Under the pieces are notes generated by a model, which was not told the DNA's origin, ran no database searches, and saw nothing but the letters and a program-made list of their open reading frames with translations. The position numbers were made by a program, and so were the translations under genes. A DNA stretch of 64,000 nt. It comes from Acanthococcus lagerstroemiae. Taxonomy: Eukaryota; Arthropoda; Insecta; Hemiptera; Eriococcidae. The stretch spans positions 57,033,211-57,097,210 of the forward strand of contig CM063113.1 of NCBI GenBank assembly GCA_031841125.1, written 5' to 3'. This document shows, in pieces, positions 44,221 through 54,918 of the stretch. The stretch's first letter is position 1; each line of letters begins with the position of its first letter.

Positions 44221-45661
44221 TGTTACGGTGAATGTCCGAAATTGTTGAATGTCGACATTCACCAGTGGATGTCAACATTCACCAAGCAATGTGGTGAATG
44301 TCTGAAAAGTTTAAATAAAAATGCATTATTCAGACATTCACCGGCAATTGTCGACATTCCCCATGCAAACGTGGTGTATGTCCGAAAATTCGATTTATAC
44401 ATTGTAATTATAACGATGCTTGTTTCCACAAGTCTGTACGTGCTCATCAAACTCAAGGTTCTGTTGAACGTGCTAATCAAAACATACAGAATATGCTAAT
44501 TGCCTGGATGGCTGATAATGATACTAATAAATGGTCTGAGGGTCTTCCATTCGTTCAATTTTCGAAAAATACATCATACCATTCAGGAATTTGTCAGACT
44601 CCCTATGAAGCAATGTTCGGAGTTCCACCAAGAAGAGGACTCGCATCATCTTCTATTCCTCGTGATCAAATTGGGAGTATAGAAACAGAAGAACAGTTAG
44701 AAAATTTACTAAGTAGTATTGGTGAGCAACCTAATGATCAACCAAATAATGATGATGAGCCATGTGATGCAGAAGAAGAAGCTGGTCCATCTGCATGCCC
44801 ATTACCTAGTTGTGAACCTGAACATGAGCCTACTGAAATTGAAGAGGAGATTAAACACGATATTTCTGAACGTCAAAAATCTATTTCCATGAAACGAGCG
44901 ACGGCCAGAGACAACCTTCATCTGCAGGCGGCCAAAATGTTAAAAGTTTCGAATACTAAATTTCCTGTTGTAAAAGTTGGCAATACTGTTCGGCTGAAAG
45001 TTCCTGACGTAGATTGAGGCAGAACTGACCCACGCAATATTCTGGCAGTCATCATTTCTATTGAAGATTCGAATTTTTTCAAATTAGGGAACAAAAATGG
45101 AACCTTTCAACAACTATTTACCCGGAATCAATTTACCATTTGCCCAGAAAAATTATGCAGCATAGACGAAGTTAGCAATAAAAAGATGACTTTGCGAGGG
45201 GCAGCAGTCGCTAATTCCAGAAGTGGCGGACAAGGGTATCAACGGTGCAACTGTACAAAAAAATGTTCTACGGCGCAATGTAGTTGCAAGAAGAATTCCA
45301 TTTTATGTAACTCTAAATGTCATAATAGCGACTCTTGTAATAAATAAAAAATAATTTTCTGACGAACTTTTAAATTTCAAAATGACTTTAAAAAATACTA
45401 TATTGTTTGTTTTTTATAATAATAAATACTTTTGCACTTGAAAATCGAAAATAAATGTTTTAAAAAGTATTTGCGGACATTCACAGCTCCACATTGGTGA
45501 ATGTCAACAATCACCAGTGAATGTCAACATTCATAGATGAATATTGACATTCACCAATAAGCTTGGTGAATGTCGACATTCACCGGTGAATGTCGACATT
45601 CACCAATTTCTGACATTCACCAATTTCTGACATTCACCAATTTCTGACATTCACTGTAACA
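44221..45661 (+). mobile_element. Ginger-type DNA transposon, internally deleted, with TGGA target duplication
   Basis: The termini TGTTACGGTGAATGTC (44221) and GACATTCACTGTAACA (ending 45661) are inverted repeats beginning TGT, as known for Ginger elements. The 4-base duplication TGGA lies at 44217-44220 and 45662-45665. Subterminal GGTGAATGTCGACATTCACC-type repeats fill both ends, with AGAAATTGGTGAATGTC-type units (17 bp) tandemly repeated on the right. Only the C-terminal part of the integrase-like transposase remains between them. Confidence 0.9.
44430..45347 (+). pseudogene. Ginger integrase-like transposase, C-terminal part, one in-frame stop
   Basis: One frame runs from about 44430 to a stop at 45345-45347, broken only by TGA at 45015-45017. 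It opens with RAHQTQGSVERANQNIQNML and FVQFSKNTSYHSGICQTPYE, the end of a retroviral-type integrase core (DDE enzyme). An acidic linker follows. The last ~45 residues hold a Cys-rich stretch (RCNCTKKCSTAQCSCKK then CNSKCHNSDSCNK) like that in Ginger and KRBA2-like proteins. The catalytic DD residues are lost to the deletion. The TGA could come from CGA by CpG decay. Confidence 0.85.
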
Positions 45662-46034
45662 TGGACGACTAGAGAAGGCATTGGAATGTGAGTATGCGCG
45701 GCAACGAGGTCGCCTGGACAACATATCCATGTAACTGTGTCGTTCGGTGCAGCAGGCAGACTCTTTCTTTTTCTTCATAGCTGCTTCTCTAACATCATAC
45801 CTTCCCAACCTCAGAATGTTGACATGGATATGTCTAATGGTTCACCAAGTGAAAGAGAAAAATTCTGCGAAAAACGTCCCGCAAAAAACACTTTGCAGGA
45901 AAACGGTACCATTGTCATGTAATTGAGTAATCCTCTTTATGTGGAGATTCTTTCCATCATGTTTCAACTGGCCAACATGAAAAATGCCGAGCAGCATCGA
46001 GAATGAACGGCTAGAGAAGGCATTGGAATTTGGG
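45662..46034 (+). repeat. Repeat family A, end of monomer 1 and most of monomer 2
   Basis: After the transposon the interrupted unit resumes with CGACTAGAGAAGGCATTGG. From TTCATAGCTGCTTCTCTAAC at 45774 the next unit begins head-to-tail. Subtracting the insert gives a unit of about 348 bp (45774 minus 43981 minus 1445). Confidence 0.85.
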
Positions 46035-46045
46035 CAGATAGTCAA

Positions 46046-46285
46046 TGCCACCACTGATGGCAGCAGAAATCAACGCGGCAGTAGACAGAATACGTACAAA
46101 AGTGAAGAAGGTGCCGGGACCAAATGGGATACCAAATAGTGCGTGGTACCTACGTCATCCATCAGGCCGACCCGGGAATACTGGCTGCAGTCTTCAATGC
46201 AGCATTAAGCGGAGCAGTATTCTCCGCCAGATGGAAGAAAGCCCATTCTTTTTGGCGAAGTGGAACACCGATACTATACAAATTT
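46046..46285 (+). pseudogene. LINE RT N-terminal fragment (R1-like)
   Basis: The plus strand gives PPLMAAEINAAVDRIRTK, then KVPGPNGIPNSAWYL. After a frame change comes AAVFNAALSGAVFSARWKKA. This is the conserved entry of R1-type RTs (the K.PGPDGIPN block). No later RT motif follows, because the sequence gives way to repeat family A at about 46345. Confidence 0.65.
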
Positions 46286-46344
46286 TGATGATGATCTAAA
46301 ATAAAATCGATCTATCACTTCGGGGTTCTTCGACTCCCTTTTGA

Positions 46345-46560
46345 CAGTGATGTGTCTAACGGCCCGGCACGCCAAAGAGAAAAATTCCGCAAAAAATGTT
46401 CCATAGAAAACGCTCTGCTAAAAACATTCCGCAGAAAGACGTTACCATTGCCTTAGTTGCCTGTTCCTCTTTGTGCGGTCATTCGGTTATTCGTTCAATC
46501 CACATTTCGCCCAGCTGACACGGAGAATGTCGAGCGATGCCGAGGATGGACGACTGTAGT
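46345..46560 (+). repeat. Repeat family A, partial monomer 3
   Basis: Contains GATGTGTCTAACGGCCCGGC, AAGAGAAAAATTCCGC, ACGTTACCATTGCCTTAG and GCCGAGGATGGACGACT in family order. It then meets a fold-back element. Confidence 0.8.
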
Positions 46561-46591
46561 CCGTTCAACTAGTTCAACTAAAGCATTGTGT

Positions 46592-46730
46592 ACACGAGTG
46601 CGGCAATGCGCCATTTTGATTCCAATGGCGCCCGTTGATGCCAAATTGACTACGCGGTACGCTCCGCATAGTCGAATTCGGCATTCACGGGCACGGTGGG
46701 ATCCAAAATGACGTATTGCCGCACTTGTGT
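46592..46730. mobile_element. Fold-back palindrome 4
   Basis: ACACGAGTGCGGCAATGCGC from 46592 pairs with the complement of the arm ending 46730 (ACACAAGTGCGGCAATACGT). The arms are about 60 bases and continue through GCCAAATTGACTACGCGG versus GCCGAATTCGACTATGCGG, with a CpG-rich centre. Confidence 0.8.
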
Positions 46731-46776
46731 TGATAGTTCTCTAGTTTAACGAGAGAATATGGAAACGAATCATGAG

Positions 46777-47269
46777 CAATGTTACCAACCCTCCAGCAAT
46801 TGCCTGAGATCTTCAATTCTACATTCTTCCGGTATTTTCCGGGAACTCAGGTATTTTCTAGATTTTTCCGGTATTTTCTCGGCAGTCAGCACTGAGGTAT
46901 TTATTATACAATGTCAGGCATTTTCTAAATCTTACAATTCTGTCTACACTTATTTTTTACATTTCACATCTTTGAGTTGGCAATTTTGCTGCGTGCTGAG
47001 AGCTACAATCCTACAAACTATCATTCTTTCATTCATCAGTTGACTGGAAGTCTGCTGTCTGTTTTTGTCCATAAAACGAAAAACCACAGCATAGAAAGCC
47101 TAATAAAGTAATGTTTTTAGTTGCTAGTTGGTGGTGTCAGGGGTAAGTTTGAAAAATAAATGATTTACTCGAACTTGTGTTCCAAAAATTTCTTACATTC
47201 TCCGGCAATCTTAGTCATTTTTTATAATACAATCCCAGGCAACTCTGAAATTGTGAGTTGGTAACGCTG
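46777..47269. mobile_element. hAT-like MITE with 8-bp target duplication
   Basis: ATCATGAG occurs directly outside both ends (46769-46776 and 47270-47277). The ends are inverted repeats: CAATGTTACCAACCC on the left and, complemented, CAGCGTTACCAACTC on the right. An 8-bp duplication and CAG-like ends fit the hAT superfamily. The interior (493 bp in total) has no transposase, so movement would need an enzyme from elsewhere. Confidence 0.85.
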
Positions 47270-47489
47270 ATCATGAGTATGAGGGCCTGGTGGGAGAGGG
47301 AAGGGTAACTGTTCACACTAGACGGGCAAGCGCGTCAGTTTCATTGCTTGAGCGCATTTTAATCTAATTGAAAGCATGAATGCTGGAATGGGTTTACCTT
47401 TTTATACTTCACACAATGAATAAATGTGAATTCATTAATAAATTGTGCAGTGTAAGTGCTGGGAAGGTATAGTCTACGTCATCGAGAAT

Positions 47490-47575
47490 CGTTGTTACTG
47501 CCACGCGGTTGCCTGGACGACATGTCCATGTGACCATGTCCTTCCCTGCAGCGGTGGGACTCTTTCTTTTCAACA
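47490..47575 (+). repeat. Repeat family A, short fragment
   Basis: CACGCGGTTGCCTGGACGAC then ATGTCCATGTGACCATGTCC and GACTCTTTCTTTT match the monomer part at 45690-45775. Confidence 0.7.
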
Positions 47576-48639
47576 TCAATTTTCTCCTAAGTTGATAAAT
47601 GAGTCGCTCATGCGGGGAAGGCAGGTTGAAAATTGATAAACTGCCTCTATCTGACAACCGATCGGTCTCACAGTCTATCTATCTGTTTCCTGTGTCTGTG
47701 CGTCTGCCTGCATGTGTGTCTGTCGGGTGGTCAGTCTTGAATTTTTCGTACGTTCACACAGGTGAATTTACCAAAAGAGGAATTTATGTTCGCAGTGGTA
47801 AATGTAATCGAGATGAACTTATTTACCAAATGAAAAATAACTGTAGGAAATGTGCTTGTTAAGAAGGAGTAAGCGGACCTCAGCCAGAGCTGCACTAGTT
47901 CGACATGAAACTCTTACAAACTGACATAGAAACCCGCATCACTTTGCAGTTCTTTCAAATTTACTCAGTTCATTTATTTAGTTCGACCTCAGACAACTAA
48001 ATGCATGAAGAGTATAATAAAGCCAAATAAACTTGTCGCTCGGGATGTTTTACGAACAACGCGCACGGCTTGCTGTACGTGTAAGGCGATTATGAAAACT
48101 TGCATCGAAATGCAATTCACGCCAGTTTGCAGCGCGAAAGTTTCCTCCGTAAATCACTATAAAGTTTCGGGGTCTGTTTGTTGTGTGCACATAGTTGAGA
48201 ACAGGCGTGTAAACAGCGCAGGTTACTTACCATTTCTTCGGATTTGCTATGCAGCCTTAGCATGAAACGGGTAATACCGAGGTAAGGGTGTGTTTTCGTC
48301 GGAGAAGCCCGATTGTGTCCGAAAAGTAGCTCTCACACCTTTTTCATAGTCGTATTGAGTCCCGTTTTTGCACCTTGCTTCGAATGGTTCGATTGCGTCC
48401 GACATGTACATAGTCCGCTTCTCTAATAGTTCGATTGTATCCATCATAAAATTGTGTTTGACCAAGTGACGTCATAAAATTACATCATCTAGCATGTCGT
48501 TCTCGTTTTTGTGTACGTCCTGCGCTCTAATTGGTTGAACAATAAGCACTATTTTGCCTCAAATCTCAGTTTTGGCTTTTTTGTGTTCTGAGGCTTTGTG
48601 CTTCTCTTTCTGTCAATCGGGGATGGAGTCTGGATGAGT
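47576..48639. other. No gene recognised
   Basis: Short frames only. GATTGTGTCCGA-like and GATTGCGTCCGA-like words recur at 48305-48440 without a clear unit. Confidence 0.3.
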
Positions 48640-48860
48640 CATAACCCAGCCTCAGTGAGTCTAAATAGAGTCAAAAAGTCTGAACAAATCCGAGTGAGTC
48701 TCACATGCCTCAAAATGTGGTCTGATAAATCTAAAGGAGTCAGCATGAGTTTTATCAGAGTCTACCAAGGGTTAACAAGTTTGAAGGAGTCTGATTGATT
48801 TCTAGCGGAATCTGATAGTCGTTACGAAAAGTAGGAAACCCAATCTGAATGCGTCTTTTA
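48640..48860. repeat. Cryptic AGTCT-rich tract
   Basis: Words such as AGTGAGTCTAAATAGAGTC, AAAAAGTCTGAACAAATC and GAAGGAGTCTGATTG recur irregularly. It is similar in style to the tracts at 10.14 and 28.98 kb. Confidence 0.45.
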
Positions 48861-48878
48861 GAGTGTGAGTGGTCTTAA

Positions 48879-49231
48879 CCCTTTCGCTCCCAACAGGACA
48901 CAGTTTGTCCCAAAGGGTTTTGAAAAATTCTACTACGCCAGATATAGGTTGAAAACAGTGCTAGTTGTATCCCAGCACTGGTAGAGTATCTACAGAAGCA
49001 TATCTTAGCTCACTCACTCTCGGTAGATGGCGTGGTTGTTTCGGAAATAACTTTTTTGACTCTCATTACACTACCAGTGGGACATACGCTGTCCCAGGTC
49101 CACTGGGGACCAAGAGGGGGGGGGGGGTAAAAAAATTCTCCGACTCCGGATTCATATTACGGGGAGTCCATTCAACAATTTCCAGTAAAGAAAATAATGC
49201 AAATTGAAAAGAAAAATTGGGAGCGAAAGGG
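48879..49231. mobile_element. piggyBac-like MITE
   Basis: Perfect 15-bp inverted repeats CCCTTTCGCTCCCAA (48879-48893) and TTGGGAGCGAAAGGG (49217-49231) enclose 353 bp. The left flank is TTAA, the target used by piggyBac elements. The right flank reads TATT, so the duplication is imperfect. No transposase is present. A G-run of about 12 lies inside near 49118. Confidence 0.75.
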
Positions 49232-49239
49232 TATTGCAT

Positions 49240-50930
49240 TCCGACCAAAAAATTCTATTAGCTTTCCAAAATAAGACCTGAATCTACATAGGTGTTTTTT
49301 CTCCTGTATTTCTGAACAGGACAAGTTGTGCACTCACCTCCACGTTTTTAGTTCCGCTGTTTATTCAGATTTTTAAGAATAGTTATCTGGACGTATATTG
49401 AAAGTCTTGACTGTAGTTCGGTCCGCCTCTTCGTGGTGGACTCTGGAGGATGCTAAATGGATTGGGACGCAATGGAACTATGAGCCTGCACGCAATCAAA
49501 CTCTACATCGGACCGCAATGAAACCATACATTTTCTTCAATAATTCATCTCCCCTCACGTACCCGGACGCAATCGGGCGATGGCCAGGGCAGTGCATTGA
49601 AATTACTTGAATGTTTTCACCCACGAAAACGGGCCACATTCAAGATTTTTAGGACAGACAGGAGACGTCTAACATGCGACTAAATTTGACTCATTCCTAA
49701 AAGCTTGCTAAGTTTCATGATTACCGTCAACTTAAAAACGCTAAAAAATTAATTCGTGTCTGAAAATGGACAGCGGTTGTGGCGAAATGGCCTCTGAGTA
49801 AATCGAGACCCGTCTCTTCGGTCAGCTCCCATGATACGAGGGGAAAGATAGTACATTATGTTGCCCGACGATGAAGATACGAAGGAAGCATTTTTACGAA
49901 TGCAAAGTTTGCAATGCAAGCAGTGGGCAAAACAATTTCTTTCACAACTCTATCGTGTACGATGTTTTTTTCGAAATATTGCCAAATTTATTACTGAAAT
50001 TATCGCATTATCGCTGTTACTTCCTTCCCAGTAGATCGTTAAGAAAGTAATCGCTTTTTTTCTCAGGGAAGGAAAAGGGTTTTTCTTCCCTGCATTAACG
50101 CACAAGAAGTACCATTTAGATGCAGCGGCGAATGAAATATGATGATTGATGAACTTTCTTAATACATTTTGAAAAATAGTAGATATATTATTCGGCAAGG
50201 GAGGGAAGGACGCCTTTTCGCGAGTCCGAAAAAGGTTTTGTAGAAAGTAGTTGTTCAAATCATTCGGGGGCTTAAGTGTATCACTCTTGAAAATGAAATG
50301 AAAAACTTTATTTGCGCCTTTTTTCTTGCACTCACTGAGCGGAGCTCGTTTCGAGGCTGTATAATAATATTTTTTGAATTTTTTGTGTAATTACGCGGAT
50401 TTAAAAAAAATTATATATATAAAATGATAGAAAAAAAAAACAACAAAAAAACTACTACATAGAACAATTTGGAAAAAGAAAATCGGAAAATCAAAAAATA
50501 CAAAAACAAAATAAAAATGAATAAAAAAACAAAAGAAAAATCGAAAAGGAAACTAGAAAAAAAGAGGGGGAAAAACTAGGAAAAAAAACAAAACAAAACC
50601 AAAAAAAAACCCAAGCCATGAAAAAAAAACTACCGATCCCCGTCCCCATCCGCCGTTTACAAATTAATGAATTGGGAACTATAGGGAAACGAAAAGGAAT
50701 TTTGTTATATTTATCCTCAACCAGAAAATTTATTGTTTATTTATTTATTTTCATTATTTTTTAATGGTATTTATTTATTAGTTGTTTATTTATTCATTTA
50801 GTGCGTGTTTATGCTATAGTAGGCTATTTATAAGTTTTTTTATTTTATTAGTATTTTTTGCTGGGGTACACATGATTTCTGCTTTATGGGATGGACTAAG
50901 GTTATTGAAAAATGAGATGCCCTGATACAT
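49240..50930. other. No gene recognised; A-rich tract 50400-50640
   Basis: The tract at 50400-50640 consists largely of A runs broken by single C, G or T. 50650-50930 is the AT-rich 3' trailing sequence of the minus-strand LINE that follows. Confidence 0.4.
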
Positions 50931-50936
50931 ATAGTT

Positions 50937-52517
50937 TTATTGTCCCCTTGTTGTATTTTTTTTTGGCACCCTAATGTTACAAAGGTTATGCCTAGTTGTT
51001 ATACTATGATTTTTCTGAATACGTAATAAATTATTAGTTTTCATGTATGTTAAAGTGTTTTTGATATGCAATTTTCGTATGTTTAATAAGTTGGTTATTT
51101 TATAGATCTGAATCGTAGACGTCCTTGGGTGGAAATTAAATATGATTTTTATGATCTTATTTTGCACCATTTGTAAGGGCTTTATTGTTGTTGGATAAGC
51201 ACTACCCCATGCTATTATGCCATAGTTTAATATGGATTGTACTAGCGCATAGTAGACATCATATTTTATTTTAGTGTTTGTTATGTTTCTGATATTTAAC
51301 ATGAAATACGTGAGTTTTCTCAGTCTTGATGCTAGACAATTTATTTGGCTTTTCCATGTTAAATTTTCATCTATAATTATGTCCAGATATCGAACTTCAT
51401 TTACCTTTTTTATTTGTGGGCAGCTGCAAGTCTGGTGGTAATTTACTTTACAAGATTGTATGTGTTGTACCAAATGTGAAGTGGGTTCATTTCGATTTGT
51501 AGGGGTGAATGCTATGAATTTTGTTTGTAGGTACAAGGAGTTTAAGGTGAACCACTGTTTAATTTTGTTCATTTTGTAATTTGCCATTTCATACACTTGT
51601 TCCCAACTCTTTTCTTCTACTATGAGGGCTGTGTCATCCGCAAATGATATGAGGGAGCATTTTTGGTTTTGCTCTTTTATTAAGTCATTTACATAGATCA
51701 GAAATATGATCGGGGATAGAATTGTTCCTTGCGGGCATCCATCAGTGATTTCCATTTTATCACTTATGTTGTTGCCTACTTGTACCATTTGGAATCTATT
51801 TTTTAGGTAAGACTCAAACCATATCTTTACTGTTTCAGTAATACCGCAACATTCTAATTTTTTGATAAATATTTCGTGCTGTATGGTATCAAACGCCTTT
51901 TGAATGTCCATGAATATAATTCCGCATTTCGTTCCACGATCAAAACTATTTGTAACTCGATCAGTTAAATATGCAATGGCATTCATGGTACTTTTTCTCA
52001 TTCTGAAACCGAATTGATTGTCGGCCAATATATTTGAATTTTCGAGGTAGTTGTATATTCTGTTTTTTACAATTTTTTCTAGTATCTTAGCTATGTTAGA
52101 TATTAACGATATTGGTCTGTAGTTGTAGGGGTTATCTTTATCTCCCGATTTGTAGATTGGGTGAATTACAGAGATTTTAAAATGTTGCGGAACTACACCT
52201 GTAGTAAGACTTTTACTAAATATTTTTGTTAGTACTCCGGAAATTTGGTTTATTATTTCTTTCAGTGTCTCCACTTGTATTTCATCTAGACCAGGGGCAG
52301 TTTTATTTTTCATATTGGATATTATTTCTGCTATTTCTTTTTTTGTTGTAGGAATGAACTGTGTCATTTTGACGTCTCTATCCCATTTTCCTATACATTT
52401 TCCCCCTTGTTCTACTTTTTTTATTTTACTTAGTACATTCTTCGCAGTGTTCGTGAAGGCGTAATTTAGTATGTTACTTACTTTCTTTTGTTCTGTGTGT
52501 AGGTGTCCGCTTTCATC
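50937..52517 (-). CDS. LINE ORF2 fragment: reverse transcriptase, CR1/jockey-like, long open frame
   Basis: The first Met is at 52367 (476 codons), but the frame is open upstream to 52517 with fitting sequence (SNILNYAFTNTAKNVLSKI), so the element is 5'-truncated rather than starting at that Met. From the Met: NYRPISLISNIAKILEKIV at 82-100, motif A IIFMDIQKAFD with Asp154, template grip DGCPQGTILSPIIF at 209-222, active site SFADDTALI with Asp244 and Asp245. The thumb has YLDIIIDENLTWKSQI and ILNYGIIAWGSAYP. All RT blocks are in one frame. The endonuclease is missing. Confidence 0.85.
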   Translation of the reverse strand, partial: DESGHLHTEQKKVSNILNYAFTNTAKNVLSKIKKVEQGGKCIGKWDRDVKMTQFIPTTKKEIAEIISNMKNKTAPGLDEIQVETLKEIINQISGVLTKIFSKSLTTGVVPQHFKISVIHPIYKSGDKDNPYNYRPISLISNIAKILEKIVKNRIYNYLENSNILADNQFGFRMRKSTMNAIAYLTDRVTNSFDRGTKCGIIFMDIQKAFDTIQHEIFIKKLECCGITETVKIWFESYLKNRFQMVQVGNNISDKMEITDGCPQGTILSPIIFLIYVNDLIKEQNQKCSLISFADDTALIVEEKSWEQVYEMANYKMNKIKQWFTLNSLYLQTKFIAFTPTNRNEPTSHLVQHIQSCKVNYHQTCSCPQIKKVNEVRYLDIIIDENLTWKSQINCLASRLRKLTYFMLNIRNITNTKIKYDVYYALVQSILNYGIIAWGSAYPTTIKPLQMVQNKIIKIIFNFHPRTSTIQIYKITNLLNIRKLHIKNTLTYMKTNNLLRIQKNHSITTRHNLCNIRVPKKNTTRGQ

Positions 52518-52520
52518 TTA

Positions 52521-54905
52521 AAATAATGATTCAAGTACTCAGTAGAGAGGGACACTATTAAATGCTTACACACGTCCTGAATTGTTCCTCCTAGGATTGC
52601 TCCCTGAATCCGCGATTGATTCTGTGTAGTGGGTGTCGACACCTAGAGAACGTTATAACCGCCATGACGAAACGTCCTAGGACGGACGAAAGATTTTTAG
52701 CGAATGTTCATTTAAGTTTTTCAATTTGGAGCTGCAAATTTTACAATTTACTCGAGTCTTTAGACATCCGTACTACCGGTCCTTTTAAACGCCTCTAAGA
52801 ATCTTAGAATGAATAAATGAGGTACACCACAGTTTTCCCCGCGTGGCTTTTCACAATCATGAAAATGGGAAACAAAACCCAGCAGTATCCCGGTTAGCTT
52901 ATATTTTTTCGACTAGTGAATCAGTATTGAGGGCTGCATTGATGAGACGAGATGGGAACGATAAATTGCGAAATAAGAATATCGAGTCGTCATCGCAGAA
53001 TCATTTTCGGTTTAATAACTCTTTTGTTTACCTATTTAGAAGAAATGTGCAGTACATATTATACATTCCACGGCGTACAACTTTCACATGTGTAAATAAA
53101 CCCATTCAACCCTCCTGTGGCGTAGGGAAGTCTACCAGCGGAAACGAGCGAGAGCTGATTGTGGTTGAAGTTTCAAGAAATCGTATACATAATATGTAAA
53201 CTTTAGAAGAGCCATTTCAGAATTTCACCCCGACATCGGCACCGCTGCTGCTTCAAATTGATTTACCAGCAGAGCGCTCCTCGTGCATTTGTTTTTGCCT
53301 CGCCACATCGCAGAAAAATTATTTTTAAACGACCTCTCCCCTTTACACGTTCGCACACAGTACGAAATACATGGCGACTGTAATAACCCCGCTCATTTCA
53401 ATTTCCGCAATAAAACCGAACGCGCTATTCCATCGCGTTTTCGCCATCTTTTGCTAAAAAGTTCAAAGAAAACCATTTTTCTCAAAATCGGAATTTTAAA
53501 TCGTAAAAAACTTTGAGAAAATAGTTTCCGCAAAAAATGAATTCCGAAAAAAAAAACTCTTTGAACGACTGTGCAGAGGGCGAAAGCTGTAAGCTAGAGG
53601 ATAATAATTTATAATCTTATAAATTACTTCCTCTTTTTTTTTTTTCAAAACACGCCTCTTTAACCAAGCTCATAGCTTTTTTTTTCTGACGTCATACGTA
53701 TATAATCCTTTTTTGATGCTGAACAGTCAGTGTGACACGGGTTACAACGTGTCAGATGCATTTGACAACAAATACACGCTTTTGTAACACTGAAATTCGA
53801 TTTTTTTTTGTGCATGTACGAAACAAACGAATATAATCCCACTAGTCGTAGAAAAAAAGAAATCGAGTGAAAATGATAAAGCGAAAATTTCTGTCACCCT
53901 TGCTTTTTTTTCCCCCGGCAAATACAAGTGAAAGTTGTTTCCTTTGGTGTGTAGTTATCTAGTACAATTATTTTAAAATTACAAAACGAAAATGAGTAGA
54001 GATTCTATGGCGAGCCATCGTCGTCATTCGTGTTATTAAATGAAACAATTTTGCATTGTGTTTCTAGGGTTATTTACTCCAGTGGTATTCGAACTCGCTG
54101 GAACCCGGCTTCCAGTTTGAAAAAAAAAAAGAAGAAGAAAATCTGAGTACACGGTATTACGATGATAATACGAATATAAAAGCGAAATCCGATAAGGATT
54201 TTCGGGGTTTCAAAAGGGTACTGTCATCGCGAAACGTCTCTGTAAAGAAGACAGGTTTTGCATGAAATGCATGAAAAATTCGAGAAAAATTAATCGAACT
54301 TTCTTTTATTCGCTATTTGGAAGGTAATGGAGAATACCACGTAATATCAGGAACTATTGTGTGGAGAAAGGCGATGACAAAGCAAATTACTATACAGTGT
54401 AGATCTCACCACGTAAGTTAGACAGGGACCAAACAGGCACGGACAAATCAAATTTTACCAGACTATGGCGAAAACAGCAGCCCATCCAGGATCAGAAGTT
54501 TTTTTTGTGAGGTGGCGCTGTACGCGCCAAATGCTCAGATCTTGTAGTTCGTTGCACTTTCCCTCAGGTTATTGTTAAGGATTAGTTCAGTAGCCTCACT
54601 TTTACAGCGAAAGTGAGAATTTTACCAAGTTCTATCCCTTTGACTTCATTGAGTGCTAGATACTCCAGTCCCAATGCTTCACGTCTTGCGCTGGCTATTT
54701 CTGGGGTGCTGACGTATGATGTGAATCGAGGTTTCTTCCTCTTCTCCAAAGTGCCTACAAGAGCTGCTTTTCACCATTTCTATTTTATACCGCATGTATT
54801 TTGTGGCCTCATGTCCAGTTAGTAGTCCCACCATGAGTTTATAGCCAGGGGCGGAAATAGAGTGAAAACTTCTTTTTTTTTTGGGGGGGGGGGGGGGCTG
54901 AAGCC
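52521..54905. other. No gene recognised
   Basis: No domain was found in the short frames here. Homopolymer T and A runs occur near 53634 and 54120. A G-run of about 16 preceded by T runs lies at 54874-54898. Confidence 0.35.
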
Positions 54906-54918
54906 CCAGCGCCTAAAA

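Noticed and set aside
44221..45661. CRISPR array from the regular GGTGAATGTC repeats
   Set aside because: The repeats are inverted, have no uniform spacers, and sit at the ends of a eukaryotic transposon.
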